A DNA stretch of 59,206 nt from an uncultured Novosphingobium sp. (GTDB taxonomy: Bacteria; Pseudomonadota; Alphaproteobacteria; Sphingomonadales; Sphingomonadaceae): positions 1-59,206 of the forward strand of contig CALMJG010000006.1 of assembly GCA_937864195.1 (NCBI GenBank). Reading direction: 5' to 3'. This document shows, piece after piece, positions 1 to 7,828 of this stretch (position 1 is its first letter; each line of letters begins with the position of its first letter). The position numbers were made by a program, and so were the translations under genes. The notes under the pieces are model-generated. The model had not been told where the DNA came from. It made no database searches and saw only the letters and a program-made list of their open reading frames with translations.

Positions 1-889
1 CATGGCTGGCGGCGAATTCGATGAATTCGACCCCGCCGGTCGTCACGCGCGGCGGCAGGGCGGCGGCGGGGACTGCAGGCCGGTCGATCCCGCCTTCGAG
101 CAGGCGCAGCGAGCGATAGCCATCGAGCGCGACGCTGCTGGCCGATCCGGCGCGGAAGCGGTCGTTGAAGATTTCGAGGCTCCAGTAGCCGTCATACCCG
201 ATCCGCCGGATCGCCTCGGCCCAGTCGCCCAGCGGGAACTCACCCTGCCCCGGCATGCAGCGGAAATGACGGCTCCAGCCGAGGTGATCCATCTGCAGGA
301 TCGGCGCATCGGCGACCTGGACGATAAACAGCTTGTCGGCACGGATGTCGCCGATGGAGCTGGAAGGAATGCCGCGGGCGAGCGAGTGGAAGCTGTCGAG
401 TACCAGCCCCAGCGCGGGGTGATCGACATCGCGCACCAGCGCCCAGGCTTCGCGGTGGTCATTGACATGACGCCCCCAGGCCAGCGCTTCGTAACCGATG
501 CGCAGGCCCCGGCGCGCGGCGCGTTCCCCGGCTTCAGCGAGATCCGCCAGCATCCGCCCCCGGTCGGCATCGGCCTGCGGGGAACAGCTGGAGCAGACCA
601 GCAGCAGGTCCGCGCCGAGTTCCTGCATCGTGTCGAACTTGCGCTCCAGCCGGTCGAAAGCGCGGCTGCGCTGGGCGTCCGGCAGGCCTTCCAGATCGCG
701 GAACGGCTGGAACATCGTGCAGGCAAGGCCCAGGTCGGCCATCAGCGCGGCCACCTCGCGGGTGGAAAGATGGGTGGAAAGCAGGTCGTTCTCGAAGATT
801 TCCGCGCCGTCGTAGCCCGCCGCGGCGATCGCCCGCAGCTTCGCGTCCAGCGCGCCGCTGATCGATACCGTGGCGATCGAGGTCTTCAC
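1..889 (-). CDS. quiC: 3-dehydroshikimate dehydratase (QuiC type, fused to HPPD-like VOC domain), partial
   Basis: Converts 3-dehydroshikimate to protocatechuate in quinate/shikimate catabolism. The reading frame runs off the left edge, so only about 296 N-terminal residues are seen. They form a xylose-isomerase-like TIM barrel that opens KTSIATVSISGALDAKL and keeps the metal-site segments IGYEALAWGRH, VLDSFHSL, VQVADAPILQMD and SLEIFND. The last visible residues, VTTGGVEFIEFAAS, look like the start of the C-terminal 4-hydroxyphenylpyruvate-dioxygenase-like domain of Pseudomonas-type QuiC, so this should be the two-domain form of about 600 residues. The GTG at 889 follows GGGAG; an in-frame GTG at 916 is possible. 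It is divergent from tetR and near a permease and a shikimate dehydrogenase, which supports the role. A plain sugar-phosphate isomerase/epimerase is the alternative. Confidence 0.82.
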   Translation of the reverse strand, partial: MKTSIATVSISGALDAKLRAIAAAGYDGAEIFENDLLSTHLSTREVAALMADLGLACTMFQPFRDLEGLPDAQRSRAFDRLERKFDTMQELGADLLLVCSSCSPQADADRGRMLADLAEAGERAARRGLRIGYEALAWGRHVNDHREAWALVRDVDHPALGLVLDSFHSLARGIPSSSIGDIRADKLFIVQVADAPILQMDHLGWSRHFRCMPGQGEFPLGDWAEAIRRIGYDGYWSLEIFNDRFRAGSASSVALDGYRSLRLLEGGIDRPAVPAAALPPRVTTGGVEFIEFAASH

Positions 890-974
890 GTTCCGCAGCT
901 CCCAGTCCGCTTTCACGCCTGATCCGGCGTCTGGCCGAAGAGCTATCACGGCCTTGCGCTTGACAAAAGCAGAA

Positions 975-1001
975 ATGACAGGAACTAGTTCGTAACATAA
1001 A
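975..1001 (+). promoter_or_regulatory. putative promoter with TetR operator, copy 1
   Basis: A 25-bp stretch at 976-1000 recurs exactly at 3098-3122. Its core is the perfect palindrome GAACTAGTTC (982-991). The core lies between ATGACA (975-980, -35-like) and an AT-rich -10 candidate at 996-1003, the usual place for a repressor site. It sits in the gap between divergent quiC and tetR. Inferred operator of the adjacent TetR protein. Confidence 0.65.
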
Positions 1002-1028
1002 AAAGGCGGCGAAAAAGAGGACCCTTCT

Positions 1029-1778
1029 GTGCAGACGGCAGCGGCAAAGCGCGGTAACGCAAGGGGCAATACGCGCCCCGCGCCGACGCGCGCCGTGCAG
1101 CACGGAGATGCCAGCTTGTCCGATTCCGCCGTTACCGCTTCCGCAAAGCCCCCCCGCCGCAGCCACGCCCAGGCGCGCGAAGAAGCAATCAACCAGATCA
1201 TCGACGTCGCCACGCAGGAATTTGTCGAAAAGGGCCTGGCCGGCGCCCGGATCGACGAGATCGCGGGGCGCGCCACCAAGCGCAAGATCTACTACTACTT
1301 CGACGGCAAGGACGAGCTTTACCGCGCCGTGCTGGAACGCGCCTATCGCCGGGTCCGCGAAAGCGAGGACGCGGTCGATACGGGCAGCGGCACCGCGCTG
1401 GAAGCGCTGCGCCGCCTGATCGAGCACGACGTTCGCTATCACTCGCAGCACCCCGAACTGGTTCGACTGGTGATGAACGAGAACATCCACCGCGCCGAAC
1501 ACCTCAAGCAGATCGAGGGCCTGCCGCAGGGCAACCGCAAGGTCATCGAGCTACTGGGAAAGCTGATCGCGCGCGGAGTGGCCGAAGGGTCGATGCGCGC
1601 CGACATCGATCCGGTCGACCTGCACCTCAACATGACCGCGCTGAGTTTCTACAACGTCTCCAACCAGTTCACCTTCGCGCACAACTTCGGGGTCGACATG
1701 ACCAGCCCGGAAGCGGTCGAGCGGCGCGCGCGGCAGGTGGCCGACATCATAATCGCCTGGGTGACGCGCAGGGATTGA
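1029..1778 (+). CDS. TetR/AcrR family transcriptional regulator
   Basis: One-component repressor of 249 residues with an extended N-terminal tail of about 48 residues. The helix-turn-helix follows (about 50-100): INQIIDVATQEFVEKG, then the recognition part ATKRKIYYYFDGKDELY, typical of TetR. The C-terminal half is a ligand-binding helical domain. The GTG start at 1029 is chosen because AGAGG lies 8 nt upstream; a TTG near 1116 would remove the tail. The gene lies between quiC and the AAHS permease, and the operator before it recurs before the receptor gene at 3172. Autoregulation plus control of shikimate/quinate uptake is therefore inferred. The ligand is unknown, with shikimate, 3-dehydroshikimate or protocatechuate as candidates. 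Confidence 0.88.
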   Translation: MQTAAAKRGNARGNTRPAPTRAVQHGDASLSDSAVTASAKPPRRSHAQAREEAINQIIDVATQEFVEKGLAGARIDEIAGRATKRKIYYYFDGKDELYRAVLERAYRRVRESEDAVDTGSGTALEALRRLIEHDVRYHSQHPELVRLVMNENIHRAEHLKQIEGLPQGNRKVIELLGKLIARGVAEGSMRADIDPVDLHLNMTALSFYNVSNQFTFAHNFGVDMTSPEAVERRARQVADIIIAWVTRRD

Positions 1779-1856
1779 CCGCGCAGCACGGGCGCAGCAC
1801 GCGCCCGGCGGCCGATCCTTCGCGTGAACGCCCCGGCCAACACGGGAAGAAGGATC

Positions 1857-3095
1857 ATGGCCGTTTCCACTCCAGCCGCCAGCGGGGCGGCCCCCGCCGC
1901 GTGGACCACCCGCGCCATTGCGGTCGTCGCGCTGTGCTTCGCGATCAACATGGCCGACGGGATCGACGTGACGATCCTGTCGTTCATCGCCCCGCGCATC
2001 CAGTCCGACTGGGGCATCGGCGCCGCGACCATGGGCACGCTGTTCAGCGCGGGCCTGCTGGGCATGGCGATCGGCGGCATGTTCATCGCCCCGCTGGCTG
2101 ACCGGTTCGGACGGCGCAGGATCATCCTGACCGCACTGGCGCTGATGTCCTGCGGCATGCTGGCGAGCGGCTTCGTGGAGACGGTGGGCCAGCTGTTCAT
2201 GCTTCGGGTGCTGGTCGGCGCCGGGATCGGCACGGTCCTCGCGGCGATGGCCGCGCTCGCATCCGAAAGCGCGCCCGACCGGCACCGCAACCTTGCGGTG
2301 GGCCTGGTTCAGGCCGGCTATCCCTTTGCCGCCGTATTCACCGGGCTGATCGTCGCGCGGCTGCTGCCGGTTCATGGCTGGCACGCGCTGCTGGTCGGCG
2401 CGGGCGCGATCACCGTGGTGCTGTTCCCGCTCGCCTGGCTCCTGCTGAGCGATGCCGTGCCGCAAGGGCATGACGGCGAAGTGAAGCAGGCGGGTGTCGG
2501 CGCGCTGTTCTCGCCCCTGCTGCGCGGGCGCACCATGGCGCTGTGGGGCGCGGTGTTCTTCGGGCTGATGGTGCTCTATTTCATCGTCAGCTGGATCACC
2601 AAGCTGGCGATCGAGGCAGGCCTGTCCGAGACTGACGGAATCTACGCCGGGGCGCTCTACAATCTGGGCGCATTCACCGGCACGGTGGCCATGAGCCTGC
2701 TGGCCGTGCGCGTGCCGCTGGGCAAGCTGGTGCCGGCCATGCTGTGCGGCGCGGCCGCCGCGATGCTGTGGTTCGGCAGCGTGCCCATGGGCGTGGCCGC
2801 GACGATGGCATGCGCGTTCCTGATCGGCGTGCTGCTGCAGGGCGGCTACAACGGGGTCTGGCCGCTGGCGGCGGGGACCTATCCCTCGGCTGTGCGCGCC
2901 ACGGGTATCGGCTGGGCCATCGGCATCGGCCGCAGCGGCGCGATCGTCGGCCCCTGGGCGGGCGGGCAGCTGATGGCCGCCCATGCCCCGCTGCCCCTGC
3001 TGTTCGCCGCCTACTGCGTGCCGCTGCTGGCCTGCGCCGCCTGCGCCTTCGCTGTCCAGCGCCTGTCGGGCGGCGCCTCCGCCGCTCATGAATAA
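1857..3095 (+). CDS. MFS transporter, AAHS (aromatic acid:H+ symporter) family
   Basis: Inner-membrane permease of 412 residues with about 12 membrane segments. The first helix carries NMADGIDVTILSFIAP, the Asp-rich TM1 signature of the PcaK/VanK/ShiA group. The loop after TM2 has the MFS motif ADRFGRRR. ATG 1857 is chosen over the upstream GTG 1824 because GGAAGAAGG ends 4 nt before it. It follows tetR by 78 nt and precedes the TonB receptor gene. With the dehydrogenase and dehydratase around it, the cargo is probably shikimate or quinate, or another aromatic or alicyclic acid. The substrate assignment is inference from context. Confidence 0.85.
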   Translation: MAVSTPAASGAAPAAWTTRAIAVVALCFAINMADGIDVTILSFIAPRIQSDWGIGAATMGTLFSAGLLGMAIGGMFIAPLADRFGRRRIILTALALMSCGMLASGFVETVGQLFMLRVLVGAGIGTVLAAMAALASESAPDRHRNLAVGLVQAGYPFAAVFTGLIVARLLPVHGWHALLVGAGAITVVLFPLAWLLLSDAVPQGHDGEVKQAGVGALFSPLLRGRTMALWGAVFFGLMVLYFIVSWITKLAIEAGLSETDGIYAGALYNLGAFTGTVAMSLLAVRVPLGKLVPAMLCGAAAAMLWFGSVPMGVAATMACAFLIGVLLQGGYNGVWPLAAGTYPSAVRATGIGWAIGIGRSGAIVGPWAGGQLMAAHAPLPLLFAAYCVPLLACAACAFAVQRLSGGASAAHE

Positions 3096-3096
3096 A

Positions 3097-3125
3097 TTGA
3101 CAGGAACTAGTTCGTAACATAAATG
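3097..3125 (+). promoter_or_regulatory. putative promoter with TetR operator, copy 2
   Basis: A consensus -35 TTGACA at 3097-3102 is followed by the palindrome GAACTAGTTC (3104-3113) and a -10 candidate TAAATG at 3120-3125 (17-bp spacer). The 25 bp at 3098-3122 are identical to 976-1000. It precedes the TonB receptor gene at 3172 and begins two bases after the permease stop codon. Confidence 0.7.
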
Positions 3126-3171
3126 AAGCAAGGAAGCCGGGCCCCCAGGGCCGGCAAGGGAGGATTGTTTC

Positions 3172-6147
3172 ATGCGTCTAAGTGGCTCGCGCCTTGCGTT
3201 TTCCGCCTCTGCACTGTCCTGCGCGATCGCGCTGGCGACTCCGGCCTTCGGCCAGGATCAGGCCGCCGACGAATCGGGCAGCGCCGAGGACATCGTCGTC
3301 ACCGGATCACTGATCCAGCGCGCCAACAACACCTCGGTCAGCCCGATCATCTCGGTCAGCGACGCGGCAATCAAGGAAGCCGGCACCGCGACCCTGCAGG
3401 ACGCGCTGAACCAGGTTCCCAGCTTCACCGTGGGCGGCAACGCCGCGACCGGCGGCCAGGGCACCGGCGGGCGCGCCTCGATCAACCTTCACGGGCTTGG
3501 CACCAACCGCAACCTCGTGCTGCTGGATGGCCGCCGCCTGCCCGCATCGGACATTGCCGGCAACGTCGACATCAACATCCTGCCCGATGCGATCATCGGC
3601 GGGATCGACGTGATCACCGGCGGCGCTTCGGCAATCTACGGCTCCGACGCGATGTCGGGCGTGGTCAACTTCAAGACCGTGCGCGATTTCCAGGGCGTGA
3701 AGATCGACCTGATGAATTCGATCAGCGAACGCGGTGACGGGTTCAAGTTCAACGGCTCGCTGGCGATGGGCACCAAGTTCGCCGAAGGGCGCGGCAGCGT
3801 CGTCGCGGCCTTCAGCTATGCCAAGCAGGACGCCATCAACGGCGACGCGCGCAGCTTCTTCTTCGACAAGACCCCGTCCTCGTTCATCGGCACCGGCACC
3901 TTCCTGCCATCCGCCACCAACGCGCCCAGCGCGGCGGTCGTCCAGGGCGTGTTCAACGGCTACGGCGTGACCACCCTGCCGAACAACTTCCAGCTTTCCA
4001 ACCTGGGCTTCAACAATGACGGGTCGCTGTTCTTCCAGAACGGCGCGCAGAACTACAAGGGCCCCAACGGCACCGCGGGCTACATGGTGATCGGCAACAA
4101 CGTCCGCATGCCGGTGGGCCAGCAGATCCAGTTCATGAACGCGCTGGAACGCAAGACCGCCTTCGTGAAGGCCGACTATGAGCTGACCCCGGCGCTGACC
4201 GCCTATGGCCAGTTCATGTTCGTCGACCTGACCGTCAACACCGAAAGCGGCGGCAGCCTCACCCAGTTCCCGGCGCTGACCACCATTCCGGTGACCAACC
4301 CGTTCATCCCGGCGGACCTGCGCACCATCCTCGCCTCGCGCCCCAACCCGACCGCCGCGTTCAACTGGAACGCGCGCTATGTCGGCGTGCCCGACAAGAA
4401 CTGGGACGAGAACTATCAGGTCCAGCAGTACCTTGCCGGCCTGAAGGGCGACATCACCGACGGCTGGAGCTTCGACCTGTTCGCCTCCTACGACCAGTCG
4501 GTCCACAACCAGACGATGAACAACGCCGTGCTGAAGAGCCAGGTCCAGCGCCTGCTGAGCGCGGCCGACGGCGGCGCCTCGCTGTGCGCCGGGGGCTTCA
4601 ATCCGTTTGGCGATGCCAATGCGCACAAGCTTTCGCCGGCCTGCATCGCCTTCATCACCAAGTCGGCAATCAGCCGCGAGCGCCTCGGCCAGACCCAGGT
4701 CCAGGCGCAGGTCAACGGCAAGCTGTTCGATCTGGGAGCGGGTCCGGTGCAGCTGGCGCTGCTCGCCGGCTACCGCAAGAACTCCTACGAGTTCACGCCG
4801 GACGCCGACTTCGTTTCGCCCAACGCCTTCAACCTCGTCGTCGCCAGCAATCCGGGCGGCAACATCGAGGGCGTGGTGAACACCCTGCCGGTTCCCAAGA
4901 AGTCGATCTCGGTCAAGGAATTCGCGGCGCAGATCGATATCCCGCTGCTGTCGGGCAAGCCCTTTGCCGAGGAATTCGGCGTTGGCGGCGCGGTCCGTTA
5001 TTCCGACTATTCGGTGACCGGTTCGGTGACCAGCTACGAGGCGGACGCGCGCTGGCGGCCGATCGACTCGCTGCTGATCCGCGGCAGCTATCAGCGCGCG
5101 GTGCGTGCGCCCAACATCGGCGAGCTGTTCAGCCCGCCACAGGGCGCGCAGCTGGTGATCGGCACTCCGCCGGCCTCGCTGGGCGATCCGTGCGACACCC
5201 GCTCCACCGCCCGCAGCGGGGCCAATGCCGCGCAGGTTTCGGCACTGTGCGTCACCCAGGGCGTGCCTTCGGCGGCAATCGGTTCCTACCAGTTCCCGAC
5301 CACCGCCACCGGACAGCTGGTTTCGGGCAACACTGGCCTGACCCCGGAACGCGCCACCACCTGGAACATGGGCTTCGTGTTCAACGCGCCGCAGAATGAC
5401 GGGATCCTGGGCGACTTCTCGTTCTCGGTCGATTACTACAACATCAAGATCAAGAGCGTGATCTCGACCGTGCCGGGCCTGACGGTGCTGACCAAGTGCT
5501 TCAACCTCGACGGATCGAACCCGACCTACTCGAACGCCAACGAGTATTGCGGCCTGATCAGCCGCGACACCACCTCGGGCCAGATCCTCAACGTGCGCAC
5601 CCCGTTCCTCAACCTCGGCCAGCTTGAGACCGATGGCTTCGAGGCGCAGGTCCACTGGGGCGTTCCGGCCCGCTTCCTGGGCGACAGCGGCAAGCTCTAT
5701 GTCGACTCCGCGATCGGCCTGCTGAACAAGTACAAGGTCCAGCTGCTGCCGGGCGCGGCCTTCTCCGACTACACCGGCGTCAGCGTCGGCGGTTCGAACC
5801 CCGGTTCGGTCCCGCCGCGCGCCGCGCCGAAGTGGAAGGCGCTGACCACCTTCGGCTACAAGTCGGACACGATGGGCATGGGCCTGCGCTGGCGCTACCA
5901 GAGCTCGCTCAAGGACGTCAGCTCGGTGCTGACCCCCAACAACACGCAGGTCGGCGTGCCCGCCTATGCGCTGTGGGATCTGTTCGGATCGGTCAAGGTC
6001 GGCAAGCAGTTCGAACTGCGCGCGGGCGTCAACAACCTGTTCGACAAGGGCCTGCCCTTCGTCGCCAGCTCGCAGAACGGCACCGACACCGCGCTTTACG
6101 ACGCGGTTGGCCGCTCGTTCTACGTCGGCGCAAAGATCGCGTTCTGA
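3172..6147 (+). CDS. TonB-dependent receptor 1
   Basis: Outer-membrane active transporter of 991 residues. A signal peptide ends near LATPAFGQ (about residue 28). The TonB box EDIVVTG follows, then the plug domain with LHGLGTNRNLVLLDGRRL and GGASAIYGSDAMSGVVNFKT. A long beta-barrel ends in the C-terminal pattern YVGAKIAF with a terminal Phe. This is a large sphingomonad-type receptor, not a classical siderophore receptor. ATG 3172 has GGGAGG 8 nt upstream. It has its own operator-bearing promoter and is followed by a hairpin and then the shikimate dehydrogenase. Outer-membrane uptake of the shikimate/quinate-type substrate is inferred. Confidence 0.9.
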   Translation: MRLSGSRLAFSASALSCAIALATPAFGQDQAADESGSAEDIVVTGSLIQRANNTSVSPIISVSDAAIKEAGTATLQDALNQVPSFTVGGNAATGGQGTGGRASINLHGLGTNRNLVLLDGRRLPASDIAGNVDINILPDAIIGGIDVITGGASAIYGSDAMSGVVNFKTVRDFQGVKIDLMNSISERGDGFKFNGSLAMGTKFAEGRGSVVAAFSYAKQDAINGDARSFFFDKTPSSFIGTGTFLPSATNAPSAAVVQGVFNGYGVTTLPNNFQLSNLGFNNDGSLFFQNGAQNYKGPNGTAGYMVIGNNVRMPVGQQIQFMNALERKTAFVKADYELTPALTAYGQFMFVDLTVNTESGGSLTQFPALTTIPVTNPFIPADLRTILASRPNPTAAFNWNARYVGVPDKNWDENYQVQQYLAGLKGDITDGWSFDLFASYDQSVHNQTMNNAVLKSQVQRLLSAADGGASLCAGGFNPFGDANAHKLSPACIAFITKSAISRERLGQTQVQAQVNGKLFDLGAGPVQLALLAGYRKNSYEFTPDADFVSPNAFNLVVASNPGGNIEGVVNTLPVPKKSISVKEFAAQIDIPLLSGKPFAEEFGVGGAVRYSDYSVTGSVTSYEADARWRPIDSLLIRGSYQRAVRAPNIGELFSPPQGAQLVIGTPPASLGDPCDTRSTARSGANAAQVSALCVTQGVPSAAIGSYQFPTTATGQLVSGNTGLTPERATTWNMGFVFNAPQNDGILGDFSFSVDYYNIKIKSVISTVPGLTVLTKCFNLDGSNPTYSNANEYCGLISRDTTSGQILNVRTPFLNLGQLETDGFEAQVHWGVPARFLGDSGKLYVDSAIGLLNKYKVQLLPGAAFSDYTGVSVGGSNPGSVPPRAAPKWKALTTFGYKSDTMGMGLRWRYQSSLKDVSSVLTPNNTQVGVPAYALWDLFGSVKVGKQFELRAGVNNLFDKGLPFVASSQNGTDTALYDAVGRSFYVGAKIAF

Positions 6148-6165
6148 AACCCTTCACCCTGACTG

Positions 6166-6198
6166 CCGGGGCTGCCGAAATGGCGGCCCCGGACTTTT
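6166..6198 (+). terminator. hairpin with T run after TonB receptor 1
   Basis: CCGGGGC-T-GCC pairs with GGC-G-GCCCCGG around a GAAAT loop and is followed shortly by TTTT. It lies in the 67-nt gap before the shikimate dehydrogenase, so it may terminate or attenuate the receptor transcript. Confidence 0.6.
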
Positions 6199-6214
6199 CC
6201 GATTGAAGGCAACC

Positions 6215-7051
6215 ATGCTGCGCACCGGGCTCATCGGCCGATCCATCCTCGCCTCGCGATCACCTTGGCTGCACGAACAGGAAGCGCGCGCGCAGGGGCT
6301 GGACCTGACCTACACCCTGTTCGATTTCACCGCCGAAGGCCGCCCCGACAGCGACCTTGGCCCGCTGCTGCAGGATCTGGCCGCGCAGGGGTTCAGCGGC
6401 GTCAACATCACCTACCCGTTCAAGCAGGCGGTCATCCCGCTGCTCGATGAACTGGCGGACAGCGCCGAGATGGTCGGCGCGGTCAACACGGTCGAGATGC
6501 GCGGCGGCCGGCTGATCGGCCACAACACCGACATGACCGGATTCAAGGGCAGCCTGGCCGAAGGCCTGCCAGGTGCGGCGATGGACCGCGTGCTGCAACT
6601 GGGTGCCGGCGGCGCGGGCACGGCGGTCGGCACCGCGCTGCTCCTGCTCGGCACCGGCACCCTCGAAATCACCGATATCGACCCGGCGCGCGCGCAGGAA
6701 CTGGCCGCGCGCCTTTGCGCCCGCTTTGGCGAGGGCCGCGCGGTGGCGGTGGAATCCGCCGCGCTCGACACCTCCCGGATCGACGGGATCGTCAATTCCA
6801 CGCCGATGGGCATGGCCGCCAATCCCGCCCCGGCGATCGACCCGGCGCTGATCCTGCCGCGCCACTGGGTTTCGGACATCGTCTACTTTCCGCTCGAAAC
6901 AACCCTGCTGCGCATGGCCCGCGAACGCGGCTGCCGGGTGCTGGATGGCAGCGGGATGGTGGTTGGCCAGGCGGCGCTCGCCTTCACGATCTTCACCGGC
7001 TGCACGGCCGACAAGGCGCGGATGCAGGCGAGCTTCCTGGCCGCCGCCTGA
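6215..7051 (+). CDS. shikimate/quinate 5-dehydrogenase family protein
   Basis: Oxidoreductase of 278 residues in the AroE/YdiB/QuiB family, predicted to oxidise shikimate or quinate to the 3-dehydro acid. The substrate-site serines are S14 and S16 (LASRSPW), the catalytic lysine is K70 (NITYPFK), and the conserved aspartate is D106 (GHNTDMTGF). The Rossmann loop is GAGGAG (130-135). The second strand ends in ITDID, acidic rather than the basic NRT of NADP-dependent AroE, which suggests NAD preference and a catabolic role. ATG 6215 has GAAGG upstream. Together with QuiC it forms a complete shikimate-to-protocatechuate route. Quinate would also need a dehydroquinate dehydratase, which is not in the window. 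Confidence 0.85.
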   Translation: MLRTGLIGRSILASRSPWLHEQEARAQGLDLTYTLFDFTAEGRPDSDLGPLLQDLAAQGFSGVNITYPFKQAVIPLLDELADSAEMVGAVNTVEMRGGRLIGHNTDMTGFKGSLAEGLPGAAMDRVLQLGAGGAGTAVGTALLLLGTGTLEITDIDPARAQELAARLCARFGEGRAVAVESAALDTSRIDGIVNSTPMGMAANPAPAIDPALILPRHWVSDIVYFPLETTLLRMARERGCRVLDGSGMVVGQAALAFTIFTGCTADKARMQASFLAAA

Positions 7052-7140
7052 GAGGCACCGGCGGACACCGGAAATTCGTCAAGCAAACTGACCAGGTAAT
7101 TCGGGTCGAGGGTCGGTCCCGCAGATTTCGGACCGCGCCA

Positions 7141-7176
7141 GGTGCCGCTTGGTGCCGCTTGGTGCCGCTTGGTGCC
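7141..7176. repeat. 10-bp tandem repeat GGTGCCGCTT
   Basis: Three exact copies of GGTGCCGCTT (7141-7170) are followed by a partial fourth (GGTGCC). They lie in the gap between the convergent dehydrogenase and DUF3237 genes. It looks like slippage of a short unit, and no function is assigned. Confidence 0.8.
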
Positions 7177-7188
7177 TTTGTGCCGCCG

Positions 7189-7692
7189 TTAGAGTATTTC
7201 GTGCACCACGTGGCGTACGCCAAAGTCGGTCCGCTCGCCCACCCCGATCGCCAGCACTCCGTTCAGCCAGGCCAGTTCCGGGCTGGCCGTCTCGAACACC
7301 GGGGCGATCCGCAGGTAATAGCGCGAAGGGTCGACCGGCGGCGCGGCCGGATCGGCAAATTGGGCGCGAACCTCGTCCGGGATCACGCTGCGCCCGCCAT
7401 AGGTGACGTAGATCAGCGCGCCCGCATCGGTTTTCCACACCGCGCGGGCATCGAATGTGCCCACCGCCGCGCCCTGGCCCAGCCGCCCGCTGCGCGACCA
7501 GTTGCCGCCGCCCGGCAGGACCGTTCCCTGCAGCCGCTCGCCCCGGAACCGCCCACCAGTGACATAGCCCAGGCGCTGGTCCCCGAACGGAGAGGGCCCG
7601 ATCCCGATCAGCCCCCCGGCCACTTCGAATTCCACCGTGCACAGGATCCTGCTGCGCAACGGGACGGGCGCCGGATCAGCCTTGTTCAACAT
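7189..7692 (-). CDS. DUF3237 domain-containing protein
   Basis: Small protein of 167 residues without signal peptide or membrane segments. The C-terminal half has the DUF3237 signature YYLRIAPVFETASPELAWL followed by NGVLAIGVGERTDFGVRHVV. The N-terminal part (LCTVEFEVAGGLIGIGPSPFG) also fits the family. Its biochemical role is not established; members are often found in aromatic catabolic clusters. ATG 7692 is chosen because AAGGTGGAG lies about 8 nt upstream; the frame stays open to 7731. It is divergent from TonB receptor 2, and a palindromic MarR-type motif lies in the shared promoter gap. Confidence 0.8.
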   Translation of the reverse strand: MLNKADPAPVPLRSRILCTVEFEVAGGLIGIGPSPFGDQRLGYVTGGRFRGERLQGTVLPGGGNWSRSGRLGQGAAVGTFDARAVWKTDAGALIYVTYGGRSVIPDEVRAQFADPAAPPVDPSRYYLRIAPVFETASPELAWLNGVLAIGVGERTDFGVRHVVHEIL

Positions 7693-7734
7693 CGCGATTT
7701 CTCCACCTTTGTTGGTCTGGACAGGGTCCAAACC

Positions 7735-7747
7735 ATAGTATACTAAG
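7735..7747. promoter_or_regulatory. putative MarR-regulon operator 1 (ATAGTATACTAAG)
   Basis: ATAGTATACTAAG contains the perfect palindrome TAGTATACTA (7736-7745). It lies between the divergent DUF3237 and TonB receptor 2 genes. Closely related 13-mers occur at 15604, 21916, 22546 and 23187, all in promoter gaps of the same island. Confidence 0.65.
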
Positions 7748-7828
7748 CATCAACGCATTTGACAGTTTTTGCAATTTCATTGCTGAAACTGCCAGATTGG
7801 CAGAACAAATATTCGTGGGAGGGTGACT

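Noticed and set aside
2-922. Plus-strand open frame at the left edge
   Set aside because: The minus strand encodes a clear QuiC-type TIM barrel; the plus-strand translation has no domain features.
3307-5655. Long open frame on the minus strand (782 codons)
   Set aside because: It is antisense to TonB receptor 1, has a low-complexity Arg/Val/Asp/Gly composition and no recognisable domain. Such frames are common opposite GC-rich genes.
7141-7180. Possible CRISPR-like array
   Set aside because: The 10-bp units are directly adjacent with no spacers, and no cas genes are present.
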